From: an uncultured Atopobium sp.
Lineage (GTDB): Bacteria > Actinomycetota > Coriobacteriia > Coriobacteriales > Atopobiaceae
Reading direction: 5' to 3'
Assembly: GCA_938045565.1 (NCBI GenBank)
Contig: CALIAZ010000047.1
Location: forward strand, 1 to 39,894
DNA: 39,894 bases
Part shown: in pieces, positions 24,134 to 32,679 of the stretch
Layout: each line of letters opens with the position of its first letter
How positions within the stretch are numbered: the first letter of the stretch is position 1
Notes under the pieces: generated by a model
Seen by the model: the letters and a program-made list of their open reading frames with translations, nothing else
What the model was told of the DNA's origin: nothing
Database searches by the model: none
Position numbers and translations under genes: made by a program

Positions 24134-24168
24134 GCCCAGCATTCACCTTTTGTGGATGCTGGGCTTTT
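24134..24168. terminator. Bidirectional terminator, phosphomutase / C39-like
   Basis: GCCCAGCATTCAC pairs with GTGGATGCTGGGC (one G-T pair) around CTTTT, followed by TTTT. The opposite-strand gene's stop codon overlaps its right edge, so it serves the plus strand best. Confidence 0.85.
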
Positions 24169-25216
24169 ACTCCGCGGTCTTTACTGTCACGGTGTACAGG
24201 GCATTTGCAGCGCTAGCAATAGTCTCTGCGGCCCATGGACGTGAGCTCACCTCAGGGGACAGAGGGTCGTGAACGTTTACCGTGCCATCATCGTTTTTGC
24301 TGGTTACCAGTATCCAGTGATCACCATCCGAGCTTAGCTTATTGCCCTTAACCTCAACAAGTAGGAAGGTTTCAGCGTCTAGAAGCGTGGTGATGTTGTC
24401 GGCAGAAATGTTGTAGCTATCAGCGGTAAGACCAAGGTTTGCCAAGTTCTTCTCAAGAAATGATCTGTTCATTCCAGAGTCGGTGTCCGTTGCCTTAGCG
24501 GTTTCAACAGCGCCCGCAATGTCAGCTGGAGTCCAGTTGTTCTTTCCCGTAAGGCCCATGTATGCCATAGACAGAGCAGTTGGACCAGAGCCCTTGGTAG
24601 CAATGACAGAGCCGGCATACGAGACGCCGCCCCATCTAGAGTCCCAGGTATAGAGCTGCGGTGCTGTGCCTTTGGTAATTGAATCGTCGTAGGTTTTGGC
24701 TTTGCCGTCAGAATCGGGATAGTTTGCAACAAAATTAATAGCCTCGGGGTGGGCGAGTGCTAGCTCAATAAGGCTCTTATCGCTATATCTATCAGCGTGC
24801 TCTGCAATCCACGAAAGATTTTTGTTCTGATCAAGCTTTGCTGCAAGTGCTTTGGTCAGCTCTTCTGAAGTTCCCACAGCAACACGTGAATCAACGGAGT
24901 TGACTTCTACCTCTGGACTAGATTCTTTAGCGCAACCGCGCACGCAGCTTGACACAATAAAGACCAGCAAAAGTGCTGCGATAACTGCTAGTCCAATAAC
25001 AATGTAGGTTCTTGTACGAGAATCAATGCGATGCAGCAGAGACTGTCTCTTAAAAAGAATAGCCTGTGAGCCAAGGGTATTTCTTTTGCGACGCCTTGTC
25101 TGCCTATCAGAAAAACTGCCATCGCGAGGAGGACGGCCATTTTGCGGAGGGCGATGACGCTTTGCAGGATCTCCGTAGGAGCCTTGTCTTCTATCAGGTG
25201 AATCATTCAGGGGCAT
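24167..25216 (-). CDS. Membrane-anchored C39-like protein, Cys nucleophile replaced by Ser
   Basis: A 349-residue protein with a basic N-terminal segment (residues about 1-65), one membrane helix (about 70-90), and an extracellular domain that resembles C39/papain-like peptidases. The active-site segment KGSGPTALSMAYMGLTGK aligns with the family GCGPT motif, but the Cys is Ser (residue 210, codon TCT at 24587-24589). The likely His (GDHWILV, residue 300) and Asp (VHDPLS, residue 317) remain. It may be inactive, a Ser-dependent variant, or a binding protein. ATG at 25216 is preceded by GGAGG, and a TTG four codons upstream is possible. Confidence 0.75.
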   Translation of the reverse strand: MPLNDSPDRRQGSYGDPAKRHRPPQNGRPPRDGSFSDRQTRRRKRNTLGSQAILFKRQSLLHRIDSRTRTYIVIGLAVIAALLLVFIVSSCVRGCAKESSPEVEVNSVDSRVAVGTSEELTKALAAKLDQNKNLSWIAEHADRYSDKSLIELALAHPEAINFVANYPDSDGKAKTYDDSITKGTAPQLYTWDSRWGGVSYAGSVIATKGSGPTALSMAYMGLTGKNNWTPADIAGAVETAKATDTDSGMNRSFLEKNLANLGLTADSYNISADNITTLLDAETFLLVEVKGNKLSSDGDHWILVTSKNDDGTVNVHDPLSPEVSSRPWAAETIASAANALYTVTVKTAE

Positions 25217-25296
25217 GGTGGCCTCCAAGCCGTAAAAATAGTTTCACTCATGATGAATCATACGGCGAGAAGTGCATAAATACTTTTAGAAAACGG

Positions 25297-25310
25297 TGAA
25301 TGCAATATTC
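25297..25310. promoter_or_regulatory. Candidate ARG box in front of argR
   Basis: TGAATGCAATATTC resembles the ArgR palindrome TGAAT-N4-ATTCA, with one extra spacer base and a less perfect right half. It lies about 130 nt upstream of argR in the divergent region, so it could be an autoregulatory site. The match is weak. Confidence 0.25.
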
Positions 25311-25439
25311 CGACCGACGAGCGGGTTACTTGCACCGTTTAGCGGTTTGGCATGCGCATAATGGTTGATTAAGTATATTCTTTTACTCACTATCATTTGT
25401 TTTCAAAAGTTAGTGAGCCGCATAAAGAAAGAAGGCGTC

Positions 25440-25880
25440 GTGAAGCATAGAAATGCTCGACAGGACGTGATTCGTGAGCTTGTTCGTAGCGAGTCAATCC
25501 GTACGCAGCGCGATCTTGTTGACATGCTTAAAGATCGTGGCTTTGCCTGTACTCAAGCAACCGTTTCTCGTGATACAGCAGAAATGGATTTGCAAAAGCT
25601 TCCCGAGGGCGCCTATGTGCTTTCTGAAGATATGCATTTGCAGAAAATGCTCTCTGAGTTCGTAGTTGGAGCTACGGCAGCAGAGAATCTTATTGTGATT
25701 CGTTGTCATCCTGGCACTGCATCAGCCGTTGCGTTTGCCCTTGACGACGTTGAGCTTGATTACGTCGTAGGCACCGTCGCTGGTGACGATACCGTTTTGA
25801 TAATTGTGGATAAAACTGAGCACGCTGCAGACGTAGTACGCATCATTACGCAGCTTGGCAACGTAGATAGCGTTCTATAA
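25440..25880 (+). CDS. argR: Arginine repressor ArgR
   Basis: A 146-residue hexameric DNA-binding regulator of arginine metabolism. The N-terminal winged HTH (about residues 1-70) contains TQRDLVDMLKDRGFACTQATVSRD. The C-terminal oligomerisation and arginine-binding domain contains the hallmark VVGTVAGDDTVLII. I choose the GTG at 25440, eight bases after AGAAGG, giving the normal family length. The longer open frame from 25365 adds 25 hydrophobic residues foreign to ArgR. No arginine genes are adjacent, so its targets are elsewhere. Confidence 0.92.
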   Translation: MKHRNARQDVIRELVRSESIRTQRDLVDMLKDRGFACTQATVSRDTAEMDLQKLPEGAYVLSEDMHLQKMLSEFVVGATAAENLIVIRCHPGTASAVAFALDDVELDYVVGTVAGDDTVLIIVDKTEHAADVVRIITQLGNVDSVL

Positions 25881-25928
25881 AACATAAAGCTTTTGGTGAG
25901 AAACCCGTTAAAAGCGTACCTTATTTAA

Positions 25929-25966
25929 GAAAAAAAGGAGCCTGCTGAGCGCAGACTCCTTTTTTG
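25929..25966. terminator. Bidirectional terminator between argR and the PBP gene
   Basis: AAAAAAGGAG (25931-25940) and CTCCTTTTTT form the outer stem and TGC/GCA the inner, separated by a small bulge, with loop TGAGC. It has A and T runs on both sides and serves both convergent genes. Confidence 0.9.
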
Positions 25967-25985
25967 TTGTAGATAGATCAGAGGT

Positions 25986-28115
25986 TTATGGAGTTCCAGT
26001 TCCGGTTCCTGTTCCAGTTCCGGTGCCCGTTCCTGTTCCCGTGCCCGTACCAGTACCAGGTGTGGCTGGAGTAGTAGGAGTGGTAGGAGTGGTAGGAGTA
26101 GTGGTGGAATTTTCCTCTTCCTCCTCGTCGGTAGTCTCCTCTTCCTCTTCCTCGTTATCTTCCTCATCTTGCTTGGCATTAGCGGAGCCACCAACAAACT
26201 TCCAGTAGCTATCAGGTTTATAGGAAATCTTTTCAGTGGTCTTAGGGAATTCAGCACGCGCAACACCAGAAAGTGCTGCGTTCATGTAGTACGCCCAAAC
26301 ATATTGAGCAGTAACAAAGGTAGAGGACTCTCCGCCGCCAATAATAACGGGGTCACGACTATCTGGATATCCGCACCAAGTAACTGTTGCAAGCTGTGGG
26401 GTATAGGCGCAGAACCAAAGGTCCTCAGAGTTATCGGAAGTACCCGTTTTACCAGCAACTGGTTGGTTGAAGGTCTTCAGGCTGTTAGCATAGCGGCCAG
26501 TACCGGAGGTAAGGACGCCGCTCAGAACATCGGTAGCAGCTGCAGCAACAGCTGGACTAATTGCCTGAACTGGGTTGTCCTTGTGCTCGTAGATAACGTT
26601 TCCGTTACGGTCTTCAATGCGCGTAATGGCTACAGCATCACGGCGAACGCCGCCTGCAGCAAGGGTTGCAAATGCTGTGCACTGCTCAATAGGGGTTACG
26701 CCCTGAGAACCAAGAGTGGTAGACAGGTATGGCTGTAACTGGGTGCGAATGCCCATAGCGTAGCAAGTCTGAAGGATTTTATCGATACCAATAGCTTCAG
26801 CAACCTGTGCGTAGACAGTGTTGGAAGAGTAGACCGTACCTTGACGCAGCGTAATTGCGCCATAGCTGTAGTTACCTGCGTTTTTGACCAACCATGTTGG
26901 TGTAATTTGCATAGGAGAGTTGCCGTTAAGAACAGTCTCTGGATTCATGCCCTCAGAAAGAGCTGCTACCAGCGTATACATCTTAAAGCTGGAGCCCATC
27001 TGACGGTTACTACTGGTTGCGATGTTGTACTGACTCTTTGAGTAATCCTGTCCACCAACCATTGCTTTAATGTAGCCAGTTTGAGGATCAATAGAAACCA
27101 AAGCGGCACCCAGGCGAGGGTTGCCAAGCTCAGCGACACGTCTTCTAGCTGCCTCATCAGCATCTTTCTGGAGGTCAGGATCAAGTGTGGTATAAACGCG
27201 CAATCCACCCTGAAGAATAGTATCGCTATCAAAGTCTTCCTGAAGCAGGCTACGAATGTAGTCAGTCCAGTAAGGGAACTGGCCAATGTTATCAGTCAAA
27301 GTACCAGGATTAAGTACTAAGTCTTCTGCAACAGCCTCATCGTATTGCTCTTGCGTAATATCGCCTGCGCGAAGCATACGCTCAAGAACAGTATTGCGTC
27401 TTTCTTTTGCTGCCTCTGGATTAACAGTTGGGTCATAAGCAGAAGGTGCATTTGGAAGGCCTGCAAGCGTTGCTGCTTCAGCAAGTGTAAGTTCATTTGC
27501 ATGCTTGTTGAAGTAAATGATGCTTGCAGCTTCAATACCGTAGGCACCATTACCGTAGTAGATGGTGTTGAGGTACATATTAAGAATCTGGTCTTTAGTA
27601 AACTTCTTCTCCATTTGGATAGAGATGTAAGCCTCACGAACCTTGCGCTTCAAAGAACGCTCAAACTGCTCGTTAGAAAGAACGGTATTACGAACAAGCT
27701 GCTGTGTAATGGTGGAAGCACCTTCACCGCCACCAAATAGTGAGCCAACAGACGCGCGGACAATACCCCAAGGGTCAATACCGCTATGGGAATAGAAGCG
27801 TTTGTCCTCAGTATCAATGGTGCCCTGAATGACATAAGGAGAAATTTGATCCAAGGTAACAGAACGACGCTGCTGCAGATAGAAGTCTGCAATATCGTTA
27901 CCCTTGGAATCATAGACGCGTGTAGGCTCTGCTACTAGGTAGGCATCAGCAGAGTTGTAATCAGGCAGGTTTTCAAGCCATGAAGAAACAGCTGCACCTA
28001 AAGAAAGAGCAAGCGCGAGGGCGAAAAGAGCCATAAAGCCAAAGAATCCAGCAATGCCAAAACCTACGGCATGTGTATTTGCGTGTTTACGTGCACGACG
28101 GGTTCTAATACCCAT
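25986..28115 (-). CDS. Class A penicillin-binding protein (PBP1A-like)
   Basis: A 709-residue bifunctional peptidoglycan synthase anchored by an N-terminal helix (about residues 19-42). The glycosyltransferase-51 domain has the EDKRFYSHSGIDPWGI and STITQQLVRN motifs. The transpeptidase domain has SSFK (nucleophile Ser), SSN and KTGT. From about residue 640 the protein becomes an acidic Glu run, then Thr-Pro repeats, then alternating Gly-Thr, ending in Pro. That tail is encoded by near-identical hexanucleotide units. The neighbours do not show an operon. The start is the ATG at 28115 with an AGGAGG-type site. Confidence 0.95.
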   Translation of the reverse strand: MGIRTRRARKHANTHAVGFGIAGFFGFMALFALALALSLGAAVSSWLENLPDYNSADAYLVAEPTRVYDSKGNDIADFYLQQRRSVTLDQISPYVIQGTIDTEDKRFYSHSGIDPWGIVRASVGSLFGGGEGASTITQQLVRNTVLSNEQFERSLKRKVREAYISIQMEKKFTKDQILNMYLNTIYYGNGAYGIEAASIIYFNKHANELTLAEAATLAGLPNAPSAYDPTVNPEAAKERRNTVLERMLRAGDITQEQYDEAVAEDLVLNPGTLTDNIGQFPYWTDYIRSLLQEDFDSDTILQGGLRVYTTLDPDLQKDADEAARRRVAELGNPRLGAALVSIDPQTGYIKAMVGGQDYSKSQYNIATSSNRQMGSSFKMYTLVAALSEGMNPETVLNGNSPMQITPTWLVKNAGNYSYGAITLRQGTVYSSNTVYAQVAEAIGIDKILQTCYAMGIRTQLQPYLSTTLGSQGVTPIEQCTAFATLAAGGVRRDAVAITRIEDRNGNVIYEHKDNPVQAISPAVAAAATDVLSGVLTSGTGRYANSLKTFNQPVAGKTGTSDNSEDLWFCAYTPQLATVTWCGYPDSRDPVIIGGGESSTFVTAQYVWAYYMNAALSGVARAEFPKTTEKISYKPDSYWKFVGGSANAKQDEEDNEEEEEETTDEEEEENSTTTPTTPTTPTTPATPGTGTGTGTGTGTGTGTGTGTGTP
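25989..26102. repeat. Hexanucleotide-type coding repeat at the PBP C-terminus
   Basis: The plus strand is a chain of GTTCC/GTGCC-like six-base units encoding alternating Gly-Thr (about 10 pairs), followed by GGAGTAGTA/GTAGGAGTG units encoding Thr-Thr-Pro. Unit length is a multiple of three, so gain or loss keeps the frame and changes tail length. Confidence 0.8.
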
Positions 28116-28174
28116 TGAGCCTCCTTGTCATAGTCCTCATTATTATAGTCTGATATTTATGTTTCAGTGAATAA

Positions 28175-28188
28175 AGAGTTATAACTCT
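28175..28188. promoter_or_regulatory. Perfect palindrome AGAGTTATAACTCT in the PBP-tyrS region
   Basis: A 14-bp perfect palindrome in the 162-nt gap between the divergent PBP and tyrS genes. It shares AGTTATAACT with the palindrome upstream of kup, 8.3 kb away. It precedes the candidate tyrS promoter by 30 nt. Confidence 0.45.
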
Positions 28189-28217
28189 GTTGTATTCTGA
28201 TAGATAATATTTTTGAA

Positions 28218-28246
28218 TTGATACTATTTGTAATAGTAACTATATG
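28218..28246 (+). promoter_or_regulatory. Candidate tyrS promoter
   Basis: TTGATA and TATATG with exactly 17 nt between them. The GTG start of tyrS lies 31 nt after the -10. No T-box specifier or antiterminator is seen in the short leader. Confidence 0.5.
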
Positions 28247-28277
28247 GTTTAACAGGCTCGCGTTGAGAGGATACAGA

Positions 28278-29489
28278 GTGCTTTCAGTAGAAGAACAACT
28301 CCGTGTTATTACTTCAGGAACCATGCAGATTGTTCCTTTGGATGGTCTAAAAGAAAAACTCAAGAAGGGTACCCCTCTTAACATCAAACTTGGCGTTGAC
28401 CCAACAAGCCCTGATTTGCACTTGGGCCATGCGGTTCCTCTGCGCAAGATGCGCCAGTTTCAGGACCTTGGCCATAATGTTACTTTAATTATCGGTAGTG
28501 GTACTGCACTGATTGGTGACCCTTCTGGTCGCGATTCTACTCGTCCTCCTTTAACTGCAGAGCAGGTAGATGCAAATGCAGAAACCTACGTTAATCAGGC
28601 AATGAAGATTCTTGATCCAGAAAGAACTACTGTTGTTCACAACGGTGACTGGATTAAGCCAATGAATTTGGAAACTATGCTTGGTCTTATGAGCAAATTC
28701 ACCATTGCTCGCATTCTTGAGCGAGAAGACTTTTCTAATCGCTATCACAACCAGCAGCCAATCGCACTTCATGAATTTATTTACCCTGTTCTTCAGGCAT
28801 ACGATTCTGTTGTTATTAAGGCAGATGTAGAGATGGGTGGAAACGACCAAATCTTTAACCTACTTGCCGGTCGAGATCTTATGCGTGATATGGACATGGA
28901 GCCTCAGATTGCTTTGACTATGCCTCTGCTTGTAGGTACTGACGGTACTAAGAAGATGAGTAAGTCTTACGGTAACTACATCGGTCTGACTGATGAGCCA
29001 AATGATATGTTCGGCAAGGTCATGTCTATCACTGATGAGATTATTCCAATGTATTACCGTCTTTGCTCCACACTTTCCATTGACGAGCTTGATGCAATTG
29101 ATAAGAGCTTTGAAGATGGTACTGCTGATCCTTACCAGCTTAAGCGTGCTCTTGGTAGAAATATTGTTGACCTTTACCATGGTGAGGGAGAAGGCCTTAA
29201 GGCACAGGCATCTTTTGATGCTCAGTTCAAGAACAATGAGGTTCCTGATGATGTCAAAGAGTTTGCAATTTCCCTTGAAGCAGATGAAGATGGACTTATC
29301 TACCTACCAAAGATTTTGGTTGAGGCGGGAATTGCTTCAAGCAACGGTGATGCACGTCGTCTCATTGATGGTGGTGGCATTAAGATTAATCAGAAACCAA
29401 TAGCAGCAAAGACGTATAAGGTTGAACCGTCGGTTCTTGAGGGAGCTCTTCTCCAGGCAGGTAAAAAGCGCTGGGCAAAACTCGTTTAG
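28278..29489 (+). CDS. tyrS: Tyrosyl-tRNA synthetase
   Basis: A 403-residue class I synthetase that charges tRNA-Tyr. The HIGH-type motif is HLGHAVPL, GGNDQIFNLLAGRDL lies in the tyrosine-binding region, and KKMSKSYGN is the KMSKS loop. A C-terminal S4 RNA-binding domain is present (LVEAGIASSNGDARRLIDGGG). The family-typical GDFTALIGDPSG segment reads GSGTALIGDPSG here, a small variation. GTG at 28278 follows GAGAGG at 7 nt. The longer open frame adds 20 residues without a site. The DUF6541 gene follows by 33 nt. Confidence 0.95.
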   Translation: MLSVEEQLRVITSGTMQIVPLDGLKEKLKKGTPLNIKLGVDPTSPDLHLGHAVPLRKMRQFQDLGHNVTLIIGSGTALIGDPSGRDSTRPPLTAEQVDANAETYVNQAMKILDPERTTVVHNGDWIKPMNLETMLGLMSKFTIARILEREDFSNRYHNQQPIALHEFIYPVLQAYDSVVIKADVEMGGNDQIFNLLAGRDLMRDMDMEPQIALTMPLLVGTDGTKKMSKSYGNYIGLTDEPNDMFGKVMSITDEIIPMYYRLCSTLSIDELDAIDKSFEDGTADPYQLKRALGRNIVDLYHGEGEGLKAQASFDAQFKNNEVPDDVKEFAISLEADEDGLIYLPKILVEAGIASSNGDARRLIDGGGIKINQKPIAAKTYKVEPSVLEGALLQAGKKRWAKLV

Positions 29490-29522
29490 TCGGTAATGGC
29501 CACGAAATAAGGAAGCTTACAC

Positions 29523-31700
29523 ATGTGGAGACAGTTTGCTCTAGCTGTAGCAGTAGTACTGGTTCTTTGTTACGTACCGGGATATCTTTTTTCTCGCGCC
29601 ATTGGCACTAAACGAATAACATCCCTTGTAGTAGCCCCGCTTATTTCAGTCTGCCTCATTGGTTTTTCTGGAATTGTTTTATATCCTCTGGGCTTAAGAG
29701 GCGTGACGCCGCTCTTAGGATGTGTTGGTCTTTTTATTCTGATTGCTGTTGGACTTTCGTATTTCATTCAGACGATTAGGTCTACCCAGCAAAAAACATC
29801 TCAAACAAACCATGGCGAGAAGGACTCTCTAAACGGAGTCTTTCTCTTAGTAACTGGTGTTATTTCTACCGCAATATTCTTCGTTATTTTCCACAAGGCA
29901 ATTAGGAACCCTTCATGGTTCTTGCAGTCTGCTGATAACTACGCGCATCTGGCGTACATTACAAGAAGTGTTCAGTCGGGTGTTTATTCTATGTTGCATA
30001 CTGCCTTTTATACGGGAGCAAGGCCTGAGATTCAGACTCCTTTCTTTGATGAAGGCTTTTATCCAAATGCTTTTCACTCTTTTGCTGCTGTTGCTACGGC
30101 TATAACCGGTCTTAATGAAGCACTGACAGAAAACGTTGTGTGGTTTGTCTCTGTGGCAGTTATATATCCAGTGGGTATTTGCGCACTGCTTCAAACAATA
30201 GGAAAGAAAAACCTCGTTGCCAGCGTTCTAACCTCATTTGTAGTTTTTGCACAGCTGGCATTTCCTCTTCGAATGGTTACTGTTCATGCAGTATTTCCAA
30301 ACGTAATGGGATTCTGCGCTGTTCCTAGCGCTGTTGTACTTTTCATTTTGATGCTCAATGGTGCTGTTCCGGACAAAAATGATTCTGCTGTTGAACAGCT
30401 AAAGTCGACTTCGTTTGTAAATTCAAGGCTAGTGCTTTTGTGTGTGATGGGTATTCTCGCCCTTGCTATGATGCATCCAAGCGCAGATTTCTTCTGGGCT
30501 ATCTGTGTTTTACCTTATGTGCTTTGCAGTTTTTTGCCACGACTTACCAACTTCCTTCAAGATAAATTCACGCTTTCAAAAACAAAAGGTATTGCGCTTT
30601 TAGCGGTTATGGAAGTTATAACAGCGGGCCTTGCGGTTGGCATTTGGGTTTTTCTGCTTAATACAAGCTTCTTGGCTCCTACGGTCAATTTTGTGTGGGA
30701 GATTTACGTCAAGCCACTTGCAGCAGCTCAAACCGTATTGAACTTTGGCTTGCTCATGAACATGCCACAGATTCTCTTTGCGGTTGCGTTCTGGATTGGA
30801 TTTGTCAGCTGCATTTTGAACAAGAATTATCGTTGGCTTATTCTGGCGTTTCTCATGACGGCTGTCATTTATGTGGCAAGTCTTTCTGAGATTCTTCCTA
30901 TTAAGAGGTTCTTCTCGGGATTTTGGTATACCGATCCAGAGAGAACTGCTGCAATGGTGACAATCGCTGCAGTGCCTGTTGTAATTGTTGGCATGGAAAC
31001 CGCCATTACGCTTTTGTTTGATCTGATTAAACACGGAATTAAGATAGTTAAAGAGGGCAACAAAGGCGAGAAAATCAACTCAGAGAATCTTGCTTGCACC
31101 ATTTCTGCAAATGGAGATCAATCATCCTGTAAGCCCTGCATGTTTATTAAAAACTCGGGCATTCTCATGTGTATTATTGCTGTGTTGTGGGGTTGCGCAC
31201 TCCTAAGTCCCTGGGATTTAGCAAGCCTGCCTAGAAAAGAACGCAGTGAGCTTCGCTGGGGAATCATTTGGCTTAATGAGGTTTTTGAGCCTCGTGAGTG
31301 GACAACGTATAAGACAAGTGAAGACGAGTTTGTAAGAAGAGCTCTGCAGATTGTTGGCGATGATTTGGTGGTCAATAATCCATACGATGGTTCGTTGGTT
31401 CTCAACTCACTTTATGGCATGAATATTTTCTATCGAGAGAAAGTTGAAGTAGAAGAGTTGCCACAAAGTGCGATTATTCGTACAAAGCTTAACGAGGTAG
31501 CCACTAATCCAGAGGTTCAGCAGGCGGTCCGAGAAACTGGAGCAAGATATGTCCTGTTGCTCGACTTGGAAAATCCAGCTTTGCTAGGAAATCAAAGCTA
31601 TTTCTTCTCAGGCCTACAAATCACCGATGAAGATCCTGGATTTAAGATTGTTCTTCAAGAAGGACCTTATAGACTATATAGAATTATGGCCGTTGAGTAG
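29523..31700 (+). CDS. DUF6541-type multi-pass membrane protein
   Basis: A 725-residue membrane protein with about a dozen hydrophobic helices from residue 1 to about 560 and a C-terminal extracellular domain (about 575-725, e.g. WGIIWLNEVFEPREW and ARYVLLLDLENP). From memory this matches DUF6541, a GT-C-like family of the actinobacterial envelope. The catalytic role is not established. Its location directly before rmlA suggests a glycosyltransferase, polymerase or transporter for the surface glycan. Part of the long loop at about 495-545 is polar. The DNA shows an ATG with GGAAG just upstream. Confidence 0.72.
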   Translation: MWRQFALAVAVVLVLCYVPGYLFSRAIGTKRITSLVVAPLISVCLIGFSGIVLYPLGLRGVTPLLGCVGLFILIAVGLSYFIQTIRSTQQKTSQTNHGEKDSLNGVFLLVTGVISTAIFFVIFHKAIRNPSWFLQSADNYAHLAYITRSVQSGVYSMLHTAFYTGARPEIQTPFFDEGFYPNAFHSFAAVATAITGLNEALTENVVWFVSVAVIYPVGICALLQTIGKKNLVASVLTSFVVFAQLAFPLRMVTVHAVFPNVMGFCAVPSAVVLFILMLNGAVPDKNDSAVEQLKSTSFVNSRLVLLCVMGILALAMMHPSADFFWAICVLPYVLCSFLPRLTNFLQDKFTLSKTKGIALLAVMEVITAGLAVGIWVFLLNTSFLAPTVNFVWEIYVKPLAAAQTVLNFGLLMNMPQILFAVAFWIGFVSCILNKNYRWLILAFLMTAVIYVASLSEILPIKRFFSGFWYTDPERTAAMVTIAAVPVVIVGMETAITLLFDLIKHGIKIVKEGNKGEKINSENLACTISANGDQSSCKPCMFIKNSGILMCIIAVLWGCALLSPWDLASLPRKERSELRWGIIWLNEVFEPREWTTYKTSEDEFVRRALQIVGDDLVVNNPYDGSLVLNSLYGMNIFYREKVEVEELPQSAIIRTKLNEVATNPEVQQAVRETGARYVLLLDLENPALLGNQSYFFSGLQITDEDPGFKIVLQEGPYRLYRIMAVE

Positions 31701-31775
31701 GACTTTGGTAAGCTTACGTATGAGCGTTATTCTAAGTACCATTGCGCGAGAAACCCGATTAATGAGGAGTAGATT

Positions 31776-32678
31776 GTGAAAGGCATCATTCTTGCAGGAG
31801 GTAGCGGCACGAGGCTTTATCCGCTTACAACCGTTACATCTAAACAGCTCCTGCCTGTCTATGACAAGCCAATGATTTACTATCCTCTGTCTACGCTTAT
31901 GTTGGCGGGAATCAGGGACATTCTTGTTATCTCTACTCCTCGTGACCTTCCAAATTTTGAAAAGCTTTTGGGTGACGGATCTGATTTTGGCATTTCTATC
32001 AGCTATGCTGAACAGCCTTCTCCTGATGGATTGGCTCAGGCTTTTGTTATTGGTAAAGAGTTTATTGGTGATGATGCAGCAGCTTTGATTCTTGGAGACA
32101 ACATCTTCTTTGGAAACGGTCTTTCGGGACTTGTGAGAAAAGCTGCTCAGCAGGCACAAACTGCTGGTCGTGCTACAGTCTTTGGTTATCATGTCGATGA
32201 TCCAGAGCGCTTTGGTGTTGTTGAGTTTGATAAGAACTACAACGCTATTTCAATTGAAGAAAAGCCAGCTCATCCAAAGTCTAACTATGCGGTAACTGGA
32301 CTTTACTTCTACGATCAGCGTGTTACTGAGCTGGTAAAGCAGGTTCAGCCAAGCGCTCGTGGTGAGTATGAGATTACTGATCTTAATCGCCTGTATCTTG
32401 AGGATGGTACCCTTGACGTTGTTACCCTTGGCCGTGGTTTTGCATGGCTTGATACGGGAACTATGGAGTCTCTCTTTGAGGCATCAACCTTTGTCCGTAC
32501 CGTTGAAACAGCTCAGGGTCTGCCGGTAAGCGTCCCAGAAGAGATTGCTTTTGAGAATGGCTGGATTGACAGCGTAAAACTCATCGAGTGTGCTGAGCGC
32601 TACGGTAAATCTGCTTATGGTGAACACCTCAAGAGTGTTGCAGAGGGACGTATTCTTCCTTCTGGAAAGGGAGAGTAG
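31776..32678 (+). CDS. rmlA: Glucose-1-phosphate thymidylyltransferase RmlA
   Basis: A 300-residue nucleotidyltransferase making dTDP-glucose from glucose-1-phosphate and dTTP, first step of dTDP-L-rhamnose synthesis. Signature AGGSGTRLYPLTTVTSKQLLPVYDKP is seen in pieces at the N-terminus, with the conserved SPDGLAQAF and LGDNIFFG later. GTG at 31776 follows GAGGAG. One of the GCGAGAAACCC copies lies just upstream at 31746. The following rmlD starts one base after the stop. Confidence 0.95.
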   Translation: MKGIILAGGSGTRLYPLTTVTSKQLLPVYDKPMIYYPLSTLMLAGIRDILVISTPRDLPNFEKLLGDGSDFGISISYAEQPSPDGLAQAFVIGKEFIGDDAAALILGDNIFFGNGLSGLVRKAAQQAQTAGRATVFGYHVDDPERFGVVEFDKNYNAISIEEKPAHPKSNYAVTGLYFYDQRVTELVKQVQPSARGEYEITDLNRLYLEDGTLDVVTLGRGFAWLDTGTMESLFEASTFVRTVETAQGLPVSVPEEIAFENGWIDSVKLIECAERYGKSAYGEHLKSVAEGRILPSGKGE

Positions 32679-32679
32679 T

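Noticed and set aside
28116..28277. T-box leader of tyrS
   Set aside because: No T-box sequence, specifier loop or antiterminator is visible, and the space after the promoter is too short.
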